5,403 nucleotides of DNA from Prevotella sp. UBA4339 (GTDB lineage: Bacteria; Bacteroidota; Bacteroidia; Bacteroidales; Bacteroidaceae). Of the stretch, positions 1-5,403 are shown piece by piece. Location: assembly GCA_002393725.1 (NCBI GenBank), contig DGTJ01000026.1, forward strand, positions 1 to 5,403, read 5' to 3'. Under the pieces are notes generated by a model. The model was not told where the DNA came from, made no database searches, and worked only from the letters and a program-made list of their open reading frames with translations. The first letter of the stretch is position 1; every line of letters begins with the position of its first letter. The position numbers were made by a program, and so were the translations under genes.

Positions 1-920
1 AGCACATCCAGGAGATTGAGAAGCTTGGAGGTATGGCTAAGGCTATCGAGACCGGTCTGCCTAAGATGCGTATCGAGGAGGCAGCCGCACGTACTCAGGC
101 CCGCATCGACTCTGGTGTCCAGACTATCGTCGGTACCAACAAGTATCGCCTTGAGCATGAGGATCCTATTGATATCCTTGAGGTTGATAACACTGCTGTT
201 CGCAAGCAGCAGGAGGAGAGCCTGGCTCAGGTTCGCGCTACCCGCGACGAAGCAGCTTGTCAGGCAGCACTGAAGGCTATCACAGAGTGCGTTCGCGACT
301 TCAACGAGGGTCGTAAGTCGGAGCACAACCTGCTCGACCTTGCCGTAAAGGCTGCTCAGCTGCGTTGTACTCTTGGTGAGATTTCAGATGCCTGCGAAGA
401 GATCGTAGGACGTTATAAAGCAGTAATCAGAACAATTTCAGGCGTGTATAGTTCAGAATCAAAGAACGATAGCGACTTCGAGTTGGCATGCAAGCTGACC
501 GATGAGTTCGCAGAGAAGGAAGGTCGCCGTCCGCGTATCTTCATCGCCAAGATGGGTCAGGATGGTCACGACCGTGGTGCTAAGGTAGTGGCAACGGGTT
601 ATGCCGACTGTGGTTTCGACGTGGATATGGGACCGCTGTTCCAGACTCCTGCCGAAGCTGCCCGCGAAGCCGTTGAGAACGACGTCCATGTGGTAGGTGC
701 GTCTTCACTCGCTGCTGGTCATAAGACTTTGATACCTCAGCTTATCGAAGAGCTGAAGAAACTGGGCCGCGAGGACATCATGGTTATTGCCGGTGGCGTG
801 ATTCCTGCTCAGGACTACGACTTCCTCTACAAGGCAGGCGTAGCAGCTATTTTCGGTCCTGGTACATCTGTTGCTAAGGCAGCTGTTGAGATGATGAAGA
901 TTCTGCTTGATAAGGAGTAA
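1..920 (+). CDS. mutB: Methylmalonyl-CoA mutase large subunit, 3' part (5' end outside window)
   Basis: This cytoplasmic, adenosylcobalamin-dependent enzyme interconverts succinyl-CoA and (R)-methylmalonyl-CoA, the step that leads to propionate in Bacteroidales. The first complete codon is at base 3 and the open frame enters from the left edge, so the ATG at 33 is an internal methionine. The window holds about 305 of the roughly 715 residues usual for the family. Numbering from base 3, the first ~130 residues are the end of the substrate barrel (NKYRLEHED near residue 46) and its linker. The rest is the B12-binding Rossmann-like domain. It has the full cobalamin signature: DGHDRG (D187, H189 as lower axial cobalt ligand, G192; codons from 561), S-S-L at 234-236 and GG at 264-265. 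The spacings match the family. Catalytic barrel residues lie outside the window. A small subunit gene probably lies upstream, but this cannot be seen. The symbol could equally be scpA or mcmA. The identification is firm. Confidence 0.96.
   Translation, partial: HIQEIEKLGGMAKAIETGLPKMRIEEAAARTQARIDSGVQTIVGTNKYRLEHEDPIDILEVDNTAVRKQQEESLAQVRATRDEAACQAALKAITECVRDFNEGRKSEHNLLDLAVKAAQLRCTLGEISDACEEIVGRYKAVIRTISGVYSSESKNDSDFELACKLTDEFAEKEGRRPRIFIAKMGQDGHDRGAKVVATGYADCGFDVDMGPLFQTPAEAAREAVENDVHVVGASSLAAGHKTLIPQLIEELKKLGREDIMVIAGGVIPAQDYDFLYKAGVAAIFGPGTSVAKAAVEMMKILLDKE
912..917 (+). promoter_or_regulatory. Shine-Dalgarno for the flavoprotein, inside the end of mutB
   Basis: AAGGAG lies 6 nt before the ATG at 924 and also encodes the last two residues (Lys-Glu) of the mutase. 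It is the clearest Shine-Dalgarno in the window; the other leaders are A/T-rich and mostly lack one. It fixes the start of the downstream gene and suggests that the two genes are translated from one mRNA. Confidence 0.75.
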
Positions 921-923
921 GCA

Positions 924-1988
924 ATGGATACAGTGAGGAAAATTGATGTACTGATAATAGGAGCCGGCCCTGCCGGCTCCGTTTGTGGAAGTCTGCTGCA
1001 GCAGGCTGGGGTAGAGTGTGCTATTGTGGATCATGCTACATTCCCGCGCGATAAGGTATGCGCCGGCGGTCTTACCGTAAAGGCTTGGCGCCTGCTCGAC
1101 ATGCTCCTGCCGGGCATAGAGTACGACTTCCGCCCCATCACCCGTATGCGCATCCAGTATGAGGACGATGCTGTCTGCGAATTCCAGGCAGAGTATCCGA
1201 TTCGTATGACCTATCGTAAGGAGTTTGACTATTCTCTGCTGCAGTATTACCTTCAGCATGGCGGTGAACTCATTAAGGCCTCATTTGCGCGGTTTGAGCA
1301 GCAGTCGGATGGCCGCATCCTTGTCACGATGAAATCAGGACAGCAGTTCTCCTGTCGCTATCTCGTAGGAGCCGACGGTGGCAACAGCCATATCCGTCGC
1401 CAGCTTCACGGGCCTGTCAACATGAAGCATCATCCTCTCTTCCTCGAGCATTATGTCGAGGGCGAGCATGACGACGATGTGTTCGTGCATTTCTCTCATA
1501 AGTACAAGCCGGGATGCTTCTATAAGTTTTCCAGCAAAGGCCGCGACATGTATGGCTTTGTGTCGGAAGACGTCAATGAGAATGTCCCGCTCCTTAAGCA
1601 GAAGTTCCGTGAGGCTCTTTCACGGGTGAATGCCCCGGAGGGTACGCTGCGTGGTGCCTATATACCATTGGAGACCGTCGAGTCGCATATCCCGGGTGTA
1701 ATCCTTATCGGTGATGCCGGTGGATTTGCCAACAAGCTGACTGGCGAGGGTCTGTACGATGCCTTCAAGACTGCCTACAATGCCAAGCAGGCTATTGTCG
1801 AGGGTAAATCCTTTCACGATACCAACAGTGCGGTCTTCTTCAAGATGAAGAGCGAGGAGAAAATGTTTAATTTCTTTTTCAGTCCCTTCGGCTTCAGGTT
1901 TGTAAGGTGGCTGTTACGTCATCCTGGCTTGTGCAAGTGGGCATTCGATGCTAAGATGAAGAGGGAAACCTTCCGTGTGAAACAGTGA
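924..1988 (+). CDS. FAD-dependent oxidoreductase, geranylgeranyl reductase family
   Basis: This is a 354-residue flavoprotein. Seen in the sequence: an N-terminal Rossmann FAD site GAGPAG (residues 13-18) after the strand DVLIIG, an acidic residue ending the second strand (D36), the family-typical FPRDKVCAGGL (40-50), the ADGGNS segment (150-155) and the second FAD motif GDAGGFANKLTGEGL (263-277). This order and the length fit the geranylgeranyl reductase/FixC-like group, whose members saturate isoprenoid chains of lipids or quinones. The family's aromatic substrate motif (YxWxFP type) seems replaced by CFYKFSSK (198-205), so the substrate cannot be assigned. The C-terminal region (about 315-335) is rich in Phe, Trp and Arg and may touch the membrane, but it has no convincing transmembrane helix. 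The start at 924 is set by the Shine-Dalgarno. The gene lies three bases after mutB and ends at a strong terminator, so the two are probably co-transcribed. The family call is firm; the reaction is unknown. Confidence 0.88.
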   Translation: MDTVRKIDVLIIGAGPAGSVCGSLLQQAGVECAIVDHATFPRDKVCAGGLTVKAWRLLDMLLPGIEYDFRPITRMRIQYEDDAVCEFQAEYPIRMTYRKEFDYSLLQYYLQHGGELIKASFARFEQQSDGRILVTMKSGQQFSCRYLVGADGGNSHIRRQLHGPVNMKHHPLFLEHYVEGEHDDDVFVHFSHKYKPGCFYKFSSKGRDMYGFVSEDVNENVPLLKQKFREALSRVNAPEGTLRGAYIPLETVESHIPGVILIGDAGGFANKLTGEGLYDAFKTAYNAKQAIVEGKSFHDTNSAVFFKMKSEEKMFNFFFSPFGFRFVRWLLRHPGLCKWAFDAKMKRETFRVKQ

Positions 1989-1990
1989 AA

Positions 1991-2030
1991 AAAAGAATAA
2001 TCCTGACCGCTTGGCCAGGATTATTCTTTT
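1991..2030. terminator. Bidirectional intrinsic terminator between convergent genes
   Basis: A perfect 15-bp stem pairs 1991-2005 (AAAAGAATAATCCTG) with 2016-2030. Inside it, an A-C mismatch is followed by two G-C pairs closing a GCTT loop. Read on the plus strand, the stem ends in TTCTTTT, just after the flavoprotein stop at 1988. Read on the minus strand, it ends in a run of eight T (1994-1987), just after the stop of the small gene at 2034. One hairpin therefore serves both convergent transcription units. Confidence 0.88.
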
Positions 2031-2033
2031 CTA

Positions 2034-2273
2034 CTAGAATGTGTCGCGTTCGTCTACCTTATAGGCTTTGTTGTCTTCCTTCATATATATCTGAAGGTCG
2101 CTGAAATAGCCCGTCTCCTGAATCTTCTGGAGGTTCTGCTGGGCGTCTTCCTCAAGGATGTACTCCTTGGCGCTGGCCAGATGGTTAGTAAACTCGAGCT
2201 TCTTCTTCTCTGTGTCCAGAACTGAGATCCACTCATCCTTGGTGCGGTCTCCGATAACAAATTTCTTGCTCAT
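2034..2273 (-). CDS. Small hypothetical protein, 79 residues
   Basis: I do not recognise this family. The protein begins MSKKFVIGDRTKDEW and ends KVDERDTF. It is highly charged, has no Cys or Pro, one Trp (W15) and no signal peptide or membrane segment, so it is probably a small soluble cytoplasmic protein. Residues about 11-52 look helical, with many Lys, Glu and Gln, followed by a possible strand at YFSDLQIYM (56-64). The ATG at 2273 is chosen because AGAAGG lies just upstream and a -7 promoter box sits about 50 nt upstream. The open frame extends to an ATG at 2468, but that extension would cross the promoter, the pgk terminator and the end of pgk, and has an uncharacteristic composition. 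The gene follows pgk by 127 nt on the same strand and ends at the shared terminator. It may be expressed alone or by read-through from pgk. Confidence 0.75.
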   Translation of the reverse strand: MSKKFVIGDRTKDEWISVLDTEKKKLEFTNHLASAKEYILEEDAQQNLQKIQETGYFSDLQIYMKEDNKAYKVDERDTF

Positions 2274-2322
2274 ACCTTCTATATTTTTATAAGTTGTTTG
2301 TTTCTTTATTTCTTTTATGCTG

Positions 2323-2330
2323 CAAAGGTA
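2323..2330 (-). promoter_or_regulatory. Bacteroidetes -7 promoter box for the small gene
   Basis: On the minus strand this reads TACCTTTG followed by C, a match to the Bacteroidetes -7 consensus TAnnTTTG. No TTTG is found 19-21 nt upstream, where an arm of the pgk terminator hairpin lies instead, so only half of the consensus is present. Transcription would start near 2317 and give an A-rich leader of about 40 nt. Confidence 0.5.
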
Positions 2331-2364
2331 CGAAAAATCCCAGTATGCTGTAGCGCATACTGGG
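2331..2364 (-). terminator. Intrinsic terminator of pgk
   Basis: The 10-bp perfect stem CCCAGTATGC/GCATACTGGG (2339-2348 with 2355-2364) encloses a 6-nt loop. It lies 36 nt after the pgk stop. On the minus strand it is followed by ATTTTTCG, a short T tract of five. The stem is stable but the tract is short, so some read-through into the small gene is plausible. Confidence 0.7.
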
Positions 2365-2400
2365 AGATATTTGTACGTAAACGTTTGTTCCGCTCGCTTC

Positions 2401-3672
2401 TTACTCGCCCTTGATGGCAGCAACGCCTGGGAGCACCTTACCCTCGATAGCCTCAAGCAGAGCACCACCGCCGGTAGAGATGTAAGACACTTTGTCGGCC
2501 AGTCCGAACTTGTTTACACAAGCTACAGAGTCACCACCGCCGATGAGAGAGAAAGCACCCTCGGCAGTAGCCTTTGCGATAGCCTCACCGATAGCGCGTG
2601 AGCCGGCAGTGAACTTGTCGCACTCGAACACGCCTGCAGGACCGTTCCACAGAATGGTCTTTGCACCTTCGATAGCCTTGCGGAAGGCATCTTGAGAGGC
2701 AGGACCTGCGTCAACGCCCTCGAAGCCCTCAGGAACCTTGTTGGCTGGGCAGGTGATGATCTCTGAACCTTCCTTTACTGTCATTGTGCCGAAGTCGAGA
2801 CCGTTGGTGGCTGTGCAGTCAGAACCCAGAACGAGCTCTACGCCGTTCTTCTTTGCCAGTTCCTCAACGCCCAGGGCTACGTCGAGCTTGTCGAGCTCAA
2901 CGATAGAGTTACCGATCTCACCGTCGTGAGCCTTGGCGAATGTGTATGTCATACCACCGCAGAGGATGAGCTTGTCAACCTTACCGAGCAGGTTCTCAAT
3001 GATACCGATCTTGGATGATACCTTAGAACCACCCATGATGGCAACGAATGGACGCTTGATATTGCTCAGTACATTGTCTACAGCCTGAACCTCCTTCTCC
3101 ATCAGCAGTCCAAGCATCTTGTTGTCTGCATCGAAGTAGTCAGCGATGACAGCGGTAGATGCGTGCTTGCGGTGAGCTGTACCGAAGGCATCCATAACGT
3201 AGCAGTCAGCATAAGAAGCGAGTGTCTTTGCAAACTCCTTCTGGCTGGCCTTCATAGCCTTCTTGGCTTCGTCATATTCTGGTGTACCCTTCTCTACACC
3301 TACTGGCTTGCCTTCCTCCTCAGGATAGTAGCGAAGGTTCTCCAGCAGCAGGGCCTCACCCATCTTCAGGGCCTTGGCAGCATCGGCAGCCTTGGCGCAG
3401 TCGGGAGCAAAGGCTACGGGCACGCCCAGTGCCTTCTCCACAGCCTCGCGGATCTGTCCGAGTGACAGCTTCGGGTTTACCTTTCCCTTGGGCTTACCCA
3501 TGTGCGACATGATGATGGTGGCACCACCGTCGGCCAGGATCTTCTTCAGGGTTGGAAGGGCACCGCGGATACGGGTGTCGTCTGTGATCTTACCATTCTC
3601 ATCGAGGGGTACGTTGAAGTCTACACGTACGATTGCCTTCTTGCCGGCAAAGTTGAATTCGTTGATAGTCAT
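2401..3672 (-). CDS. pgk: Phosphoglycerate kinase
   Basis: PGK transfers phosphate between 1,3-bisphosphoglycerate and ADP, giving 3-phosphoglycerate and ATP in cytoplasmic glycolysis, and runs in reverse in gluconeogenesis. The protein has 423 residues, close to the usual ~400-420. Seen in order: the PGK signature VRVDFNVP (15-22), the substrate-binding Arg of DDTRIRGALPT (R34), SHMGKPKG (56-63), ENLRYYPEEE (111-120) and GTAHRKHAST (164-173) in the N-terminal domain. The nucleotide domain has GGSKVSSK (214-221), LWNGPAGVFE (341-350), GGGDS (378-382) and STGGGALLE (399-407). All key sites are present. The start at 3672 gives the expected N-terminus and has no Shine-Dalgarno, as is common in this phylum. 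Codon choice is strongly biased (AAG for Lys, GCT/GCA for Ala), as expected for a highly expressed gene. Its own promoter and terminator suggest it is mainly monocistronic. Confidence 0.98.
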   Translation of the reverse strand: MTINEFNFAGKKAIVRVDFNVPLDENGKITDDTRIRGALPTLKKILADGGATIIMSHMGKPKGKVNPKLSLGQIREAVEKALGVPVAFAPDCAKAADAAKALKMGEALLLENLRYYPEEEGKPVGVEKGTPEYDEAKKAMKASQKEFAKTLASYADCYVMDAFGTAHRKHASTAVIADYFDADNKMLGLLMEKEVQAVDNVLSNIKRPFVAIMGGSKVSSKIGIIENLLGKVDKLILCGGMTYTFAKAHDGEIGNSIVELDKLDVALGVEELAKKNGVELVLGSDCTATNGLDFGTMTVKEGSEIITCPANKVPEGFEGVDAGPASQDAFRKAIEGAKTILWNGPAGVFECDKFTAGSRAIGEAIAKATAEGAFSLIGGGDSVACVNKFGLADKVSYISTGGGALLEAIEGKVLPGVAAIKGE

Positions 3673-3718
3673 AATCTATTATTTTAATAATGTGAAATAC
3701 TTCTTCTTTATGCGAGTG

Positions 3719-3726
3719 CAAAATTA
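3719..3726 (-). promoter_or_regulatory. Bacteroidetes -7 promoter box for pgk
   Basis: On the minus strand this reads TAATTTTG followed by C, matching TAnnTTTG. The -33 region (about 3746-3751) reads TTAAGG and matches TTTG poorly. A short palindrome, ACTAAT-T-ATTAGT (3726-3738), abuts the box and could be an operator, but it is A/T-rich and may be chance. Transcription would start near 3712, giving a leader of about 40 nt. The rest of the 189-nt gap between radA and pgk shows no gene and no convincing radA terminator. Confidence 0.6.
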
Positions 3727-3735
3727 CTAATTATT

Positions 3736-3746
3736 AGTGAAATACC
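3736..3746 (-). repeat. 11-mer GGTATTTCACT in the pgk promoter (copy also in the radA promoter)
   Basis: On the minus strand GGTATTTCACT lies 9 nt upstream of the pgk -7 box. The same 11 bases lie at 5302-5292, 10 nt upstream of the radA -7 box. A shorter copy, GTATTTCAC, lies at 3700-3692 in the pgk leader. The position between the -33 and -7 elements would suit a regulator site, but two copies in one window are thin evidence. Confidence 0.4.
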
Positions 3747-3861
3747 CTTAACAGTCATTGTGGAGATTTCCCGATTTTTCACTTTTTTAATATTTCCTCA
3801 GTCTGTCATTGTCCATACTTGGTGAAAATGTTAACCGCATATAGCACGTTGCACGTCTGTC

Positions 3862-5247
3862 TTATCCGAAAAGTTCGCGCAGGGCTTCCTCCACTTTGCG
3901 CACGGGGTGTAGACTGATGTGGTATTTCTTGTGGTCGAAGCCTTGCAGGTTGTATTTTGGGATGATGATGTCCGTAAATCCCAGTTTCTCTGCTTCGGCA
4001 ATTCTCTGCTCTATGCGGCTGACGGGTCTCACCTCGCCTGAGAGTCCTACTTCGCCAGCCATGCACCAGCCTGACTCGATGGGAGTGTCGACATTGGATG
4101 ACAGCACTGCCGCTATCACAGACAGGTCCATGGCGAGGTCGGTGACGCGCAGGCCTCCGGCTATATTCAGGAATACGTCCTTCTGCATCAGCTTGAAGCC
4201 CACCCGCTTCTCGAGTACTGCGAGGAGCATGTTCAGGCGCCGCTGGTCGAAGCCCGTAGCCGAGCGCTGTGGTGTGCCGTAGGCGGCTGATGAGACGAGG
4301 GCCTGGGTCTCTACGAGGAATGGCCTTACGCTCTCGATGGCACTGCTTATCGCTATGCCTGAGAGTCCGTCGCGATCCTGTGTCAGCAGCAGCTCCGAGG
4401 GGTTGTTCACCTGCCGGAGCCCGTCCTGCTGCATCTCGTAGATGCCCAGCTCTGAGGTACTGCCGAATCGGTTCTTGATGCTGCGCAGTATGCGGTACAT
4501 ATAGTGCTGGTCGCCCTCAAACTGTATTACGGTGTCGACGATGTGCTCCAGTATCTTTGGTCCAGCGAGCGTTCCTTCCTTGGTGATGTGTCCTATGAGT
4601 ATCACTGGCACGCCGCTGGTCTTGGCAAAGCGGAGCAGTGAGGAGGCACATTCGCGCACCTGGGCTATCGAACCTGCGCTCGATTCTACGTCTTCTGTCA
4701 TTATCGTCTGGATGGAGTCGATGATTATCAGCTCCGGCACTTGGTCCTTGATATGTTCGAAGATGTTCTCGAGAGAGTTTTCGCAGAGTATCAGGAAATT
4801 GTCGTTCTCTTCGTGTGGAATGCGGTTGGCACGCATCTTCAGCTGGTGGGCACTTTCCTCTCCGCTTACGTAGAGGATGCGCTTTTCCGGCAGGCGGAGC
4901 ATGGTCTGGAGCGAGAGGGTGGACTTTCCGATGCCCGGCTCTCCACCAAGCAGCACGATGCTGCCCGGCACGAGTCCGCCTCCGAGTACTCTGTTAAGCT
5001 CCTCGTCGTGCATATCGATGCGCGGATCGTCGTGATTGGAGATGTCGCGCAGCTTCAGCACTTTATTGTTGCGCAGGGCGTGACCGGCAGAAGCGGCTGC
5101 CGTAGTGGCTGTCTTCTGTTTGGTGTCACCTGCTATGCGTATTTCCTTAAATGTGTTCCACTGCCCGCAGGCTGGGCACTTTCCTATCCACTTCGGCGAC
5201 TCCTGGCCGCAGTTGGAGCAAACGTATGCCGTTCTGTCTTTTACCAT
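3862..5247 (-). CDS. radA: DNA repair protein RadA (Sms)
   Basis: RadA is a RecA-like ATPase that helps process recombination intermediates, acting as a branch-migration helicase with RecA. The 461 residues match the usual ~450-460. Seen in order: an N-terminal four-cysteine zinc finger (C10, C13, C24, C27; CSNCG and CPACG); the Walker A motif GEPGIGKST (102-110); SGEES (128-132); Walker B LIIIDS (173-178); the RadA-specific KNRFGS (258-263); and a C-terminal Lon-protease-like domain (about 300-450) with GEVGLSGEVRPVSRIEQR (398-415). In this family that domain acts as a DNA-binding scaffold rather than a protease. The ATG at 5247 places the zinc finger at its normal distance from the N-terminus. 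The gene has its own strong promoter. No clear hairpin follows its stop at 3862, so some read-through toward pgk is possible. The neighbours offer no functional link. Confidence 0.98.
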   Translation of the reverse strand: MVKDRTAYVCSNCGQESPKWIGKCPACGQWNTFKEIRIAGDTKQKTATTAAASAGHALRNNKVLKLRDISNHDDPRIDMHDEELNRVLGGGLVPGSIVLLGGEPGIGKSTLSLQTMLRLPEKRILYVSGEESAHQLKMRANRIPHEENDNFLILCENSLENIFEHIKDQVPELIIIDSIQTIMTEDVESSAGSIAQVRECASSLLRFAKTSGVPVILIGHITKEGTLAGPKILEHIVDTVIQFEGDQHYMYRILRSIKNRFGSTSELGIYEMQQDGLRQVNNPSELLLTQDRDGLSGIAISSAIESVRPFLVETQALVSSAAYGTPQRSATGFDQRRLNMLLAVLEKRVGFKLMQKDVFLNIAGGLRVTDLAMDLSVIAAVLSSNVDTPIESGWCMAGEVGLSGEVRPVSRIEQRIAEAEKLGFTDIIIPKYNLQGFDHKKYHISLHPVRKVEEALRELFG

Positions 5248-5273
5248 ATCGTTGATACATTAGTCACACGCTG

Positions 5274-5305
5274 CAAAGTTACTGCAATTCGAGTGAAATA
5301 CCAAA
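5274..5305 (-). promoter_or_regulatory. Full Bacteroidetes sigma-ABfr-type promoter of radA
   Basis: On the minus strand TTTG (5305-5302) is followed after exactly 20 nt by TAACTTTG (5281-5274) and then C. This matches the Bacteroidetes primary promoter consensus TTTG-N19-21-TAnnTTTG in full. Transcription would start near 5268, giving a leader of about 20 nt without a Shine-Dalgarno. It is the best promoter in the window and supports assignment to this phylum. Confidence 0.82.
5292..5302 (-). repeat. 11-mer GGTATTTCACT in the radA promoter
   Basis: This is the second copy of the 11-mer found upstream of pgk. Its first G is also the last base of the -33 TTTG, so it sits inside the promoter spacer. 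Confidence 0.4.
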
Positions 5306-5337
5306 TAAAACTCTTATTTTTTGTATTTCTTAGTCGT

Positions 5338-5403
5338 AGTCCTGCTTCTTATCTCTACGGACTGCTTCTTATCTCTATGGACTGTTTTTATCTCTACGGA
5401 TAA
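5338..5403. repeat. Tandem repeat of about 20 bp, running off the right edge
   Basis: Three units are seen: 5338-5357, 5358-5377 (CGGACTGCTTCTTATCTCTA) and 5378-5396 (19 bp, one base shorter and with T for C). A fourth begins with CGGATAA at 5397. The core TTATCTCTA is identical in all three. A decayed unit may precede them (about 5320-5337, ending TTCTTAGTCGTA). The 20-bp period with a 19-bp variant does not keep a reading frame, so the array is probably non-coding. It lies just upstream of the radA promoter. The full copy number cannot be seen. Confidence 0.8.

Noticed and set aside
705..1259. 184-residue minus-strand open frame opposite mutB and the flavoprotein
   Set aside because: It spans two well-supported plus-strand genes, has no promoter or ribosome site and no recognisable motif, and is a by-product of their codon bias.
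2274..2468. N-terminal extension of the small minus-strand gene to an ATG at 2468 (144 residues)
   Set aside because: It would run across the -7 box and the pgk terminator and overlap the end of pgk. Its residues look like translated non-coding DNA, and the ATG at 2273 has a better context.
3374..3730. 118-residue plus-strand open frame opposite pgk
   Set aside because: It is antisense to a certain gene, has low-complexity residues and runs through the pgk promoter.
3753..3812. GTCATTGT present twice (3753-3760 and 3805-3812) in the radA-pgk gap
   Set aside because: An 8-base match in A/T-rich DNA is expected by chance, and neither copy is placed relative to a promoter element.
3842..3861. 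Possible radA terminator or repeat at GCACGT-T-GCACGT just after the radA stop
   Set aside because: It is a short direct repeat with at best a 4-bp hairpin and no T tract on the minus strand.
4741..5403. 220-residue plus-strand open frame ending at the last base
   Set aside because: It is antisense to radA, crosses the radA promoter and ends inside the non-coding tandem repeat.
5338..5403. CRISPR array at the right edge
   Set aside because: The units are directly adjacent, with no unique spacers between them, so this is a simple tandem repeat.

Overview
The window looks like ordinary chromosomal DNA from a member of the Bacteroidales, most likely Prevotella or a close relative. Three things support this. 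The promoters match the Bacteroidetes primary-sigma consensus (TTTG, about 20 nt, TAnnTTTG). Several start codons lack a Shine-Dalgarno sequence and have A/T-rich leaders. The gene set fits a succinate/propionate-fermenting anaerobe. The genus is an inference from general similarity, because no database search was possible.

Layout, left to right. Bases 1-920 (+) hold the 3' part of the large subunit of methylmalonyl-CoA mutase, with the whole B12-binding domain. Three bases later, and with its Shine-Dalgarno inside the end of the mutase gene, comes a complete FAD-dependent oxidoreductase of the geranylgeranyl-reductase family (924-1988, +). A strong hairpin at 1991-2030 works as a terminator in both directions and separates this plus-strand unit from everything to its right, which is on the minus strand. 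Reading leftwards from the right edge, the minus-strand genes are radA (5247-3862), pgk for phosphoglycerate kinase (3672-2401) and an unrecognised 79-residue protein (2273-2034).

Each minus-strand gene has a recognisable -7 element upstream, and the radA promoter matches the full consensus. A hairpin follows pgk and runs straight into the -7 box of the small gene. The right edge (about 5338-5403) holds a 20-bp tandem repeat that leaves the window.

Functionally these are mostly housekeeping genes. The mutase interconverts succinyl-CoA and methylmalonyl-CoA on the way to propionate, PGK is a glycolytic step, and RadA serves recombinational repair. I see no defence system, mobile element, CRISPR array or RNA gene. 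The points most worth following up are the flavoprotein coupled to the mutase, the orphan small protein, the tandem repeat upstream of radA, and an 11-mer shared by the radA and pgk promoters. I do not find evidence here for a new multi-gene system.
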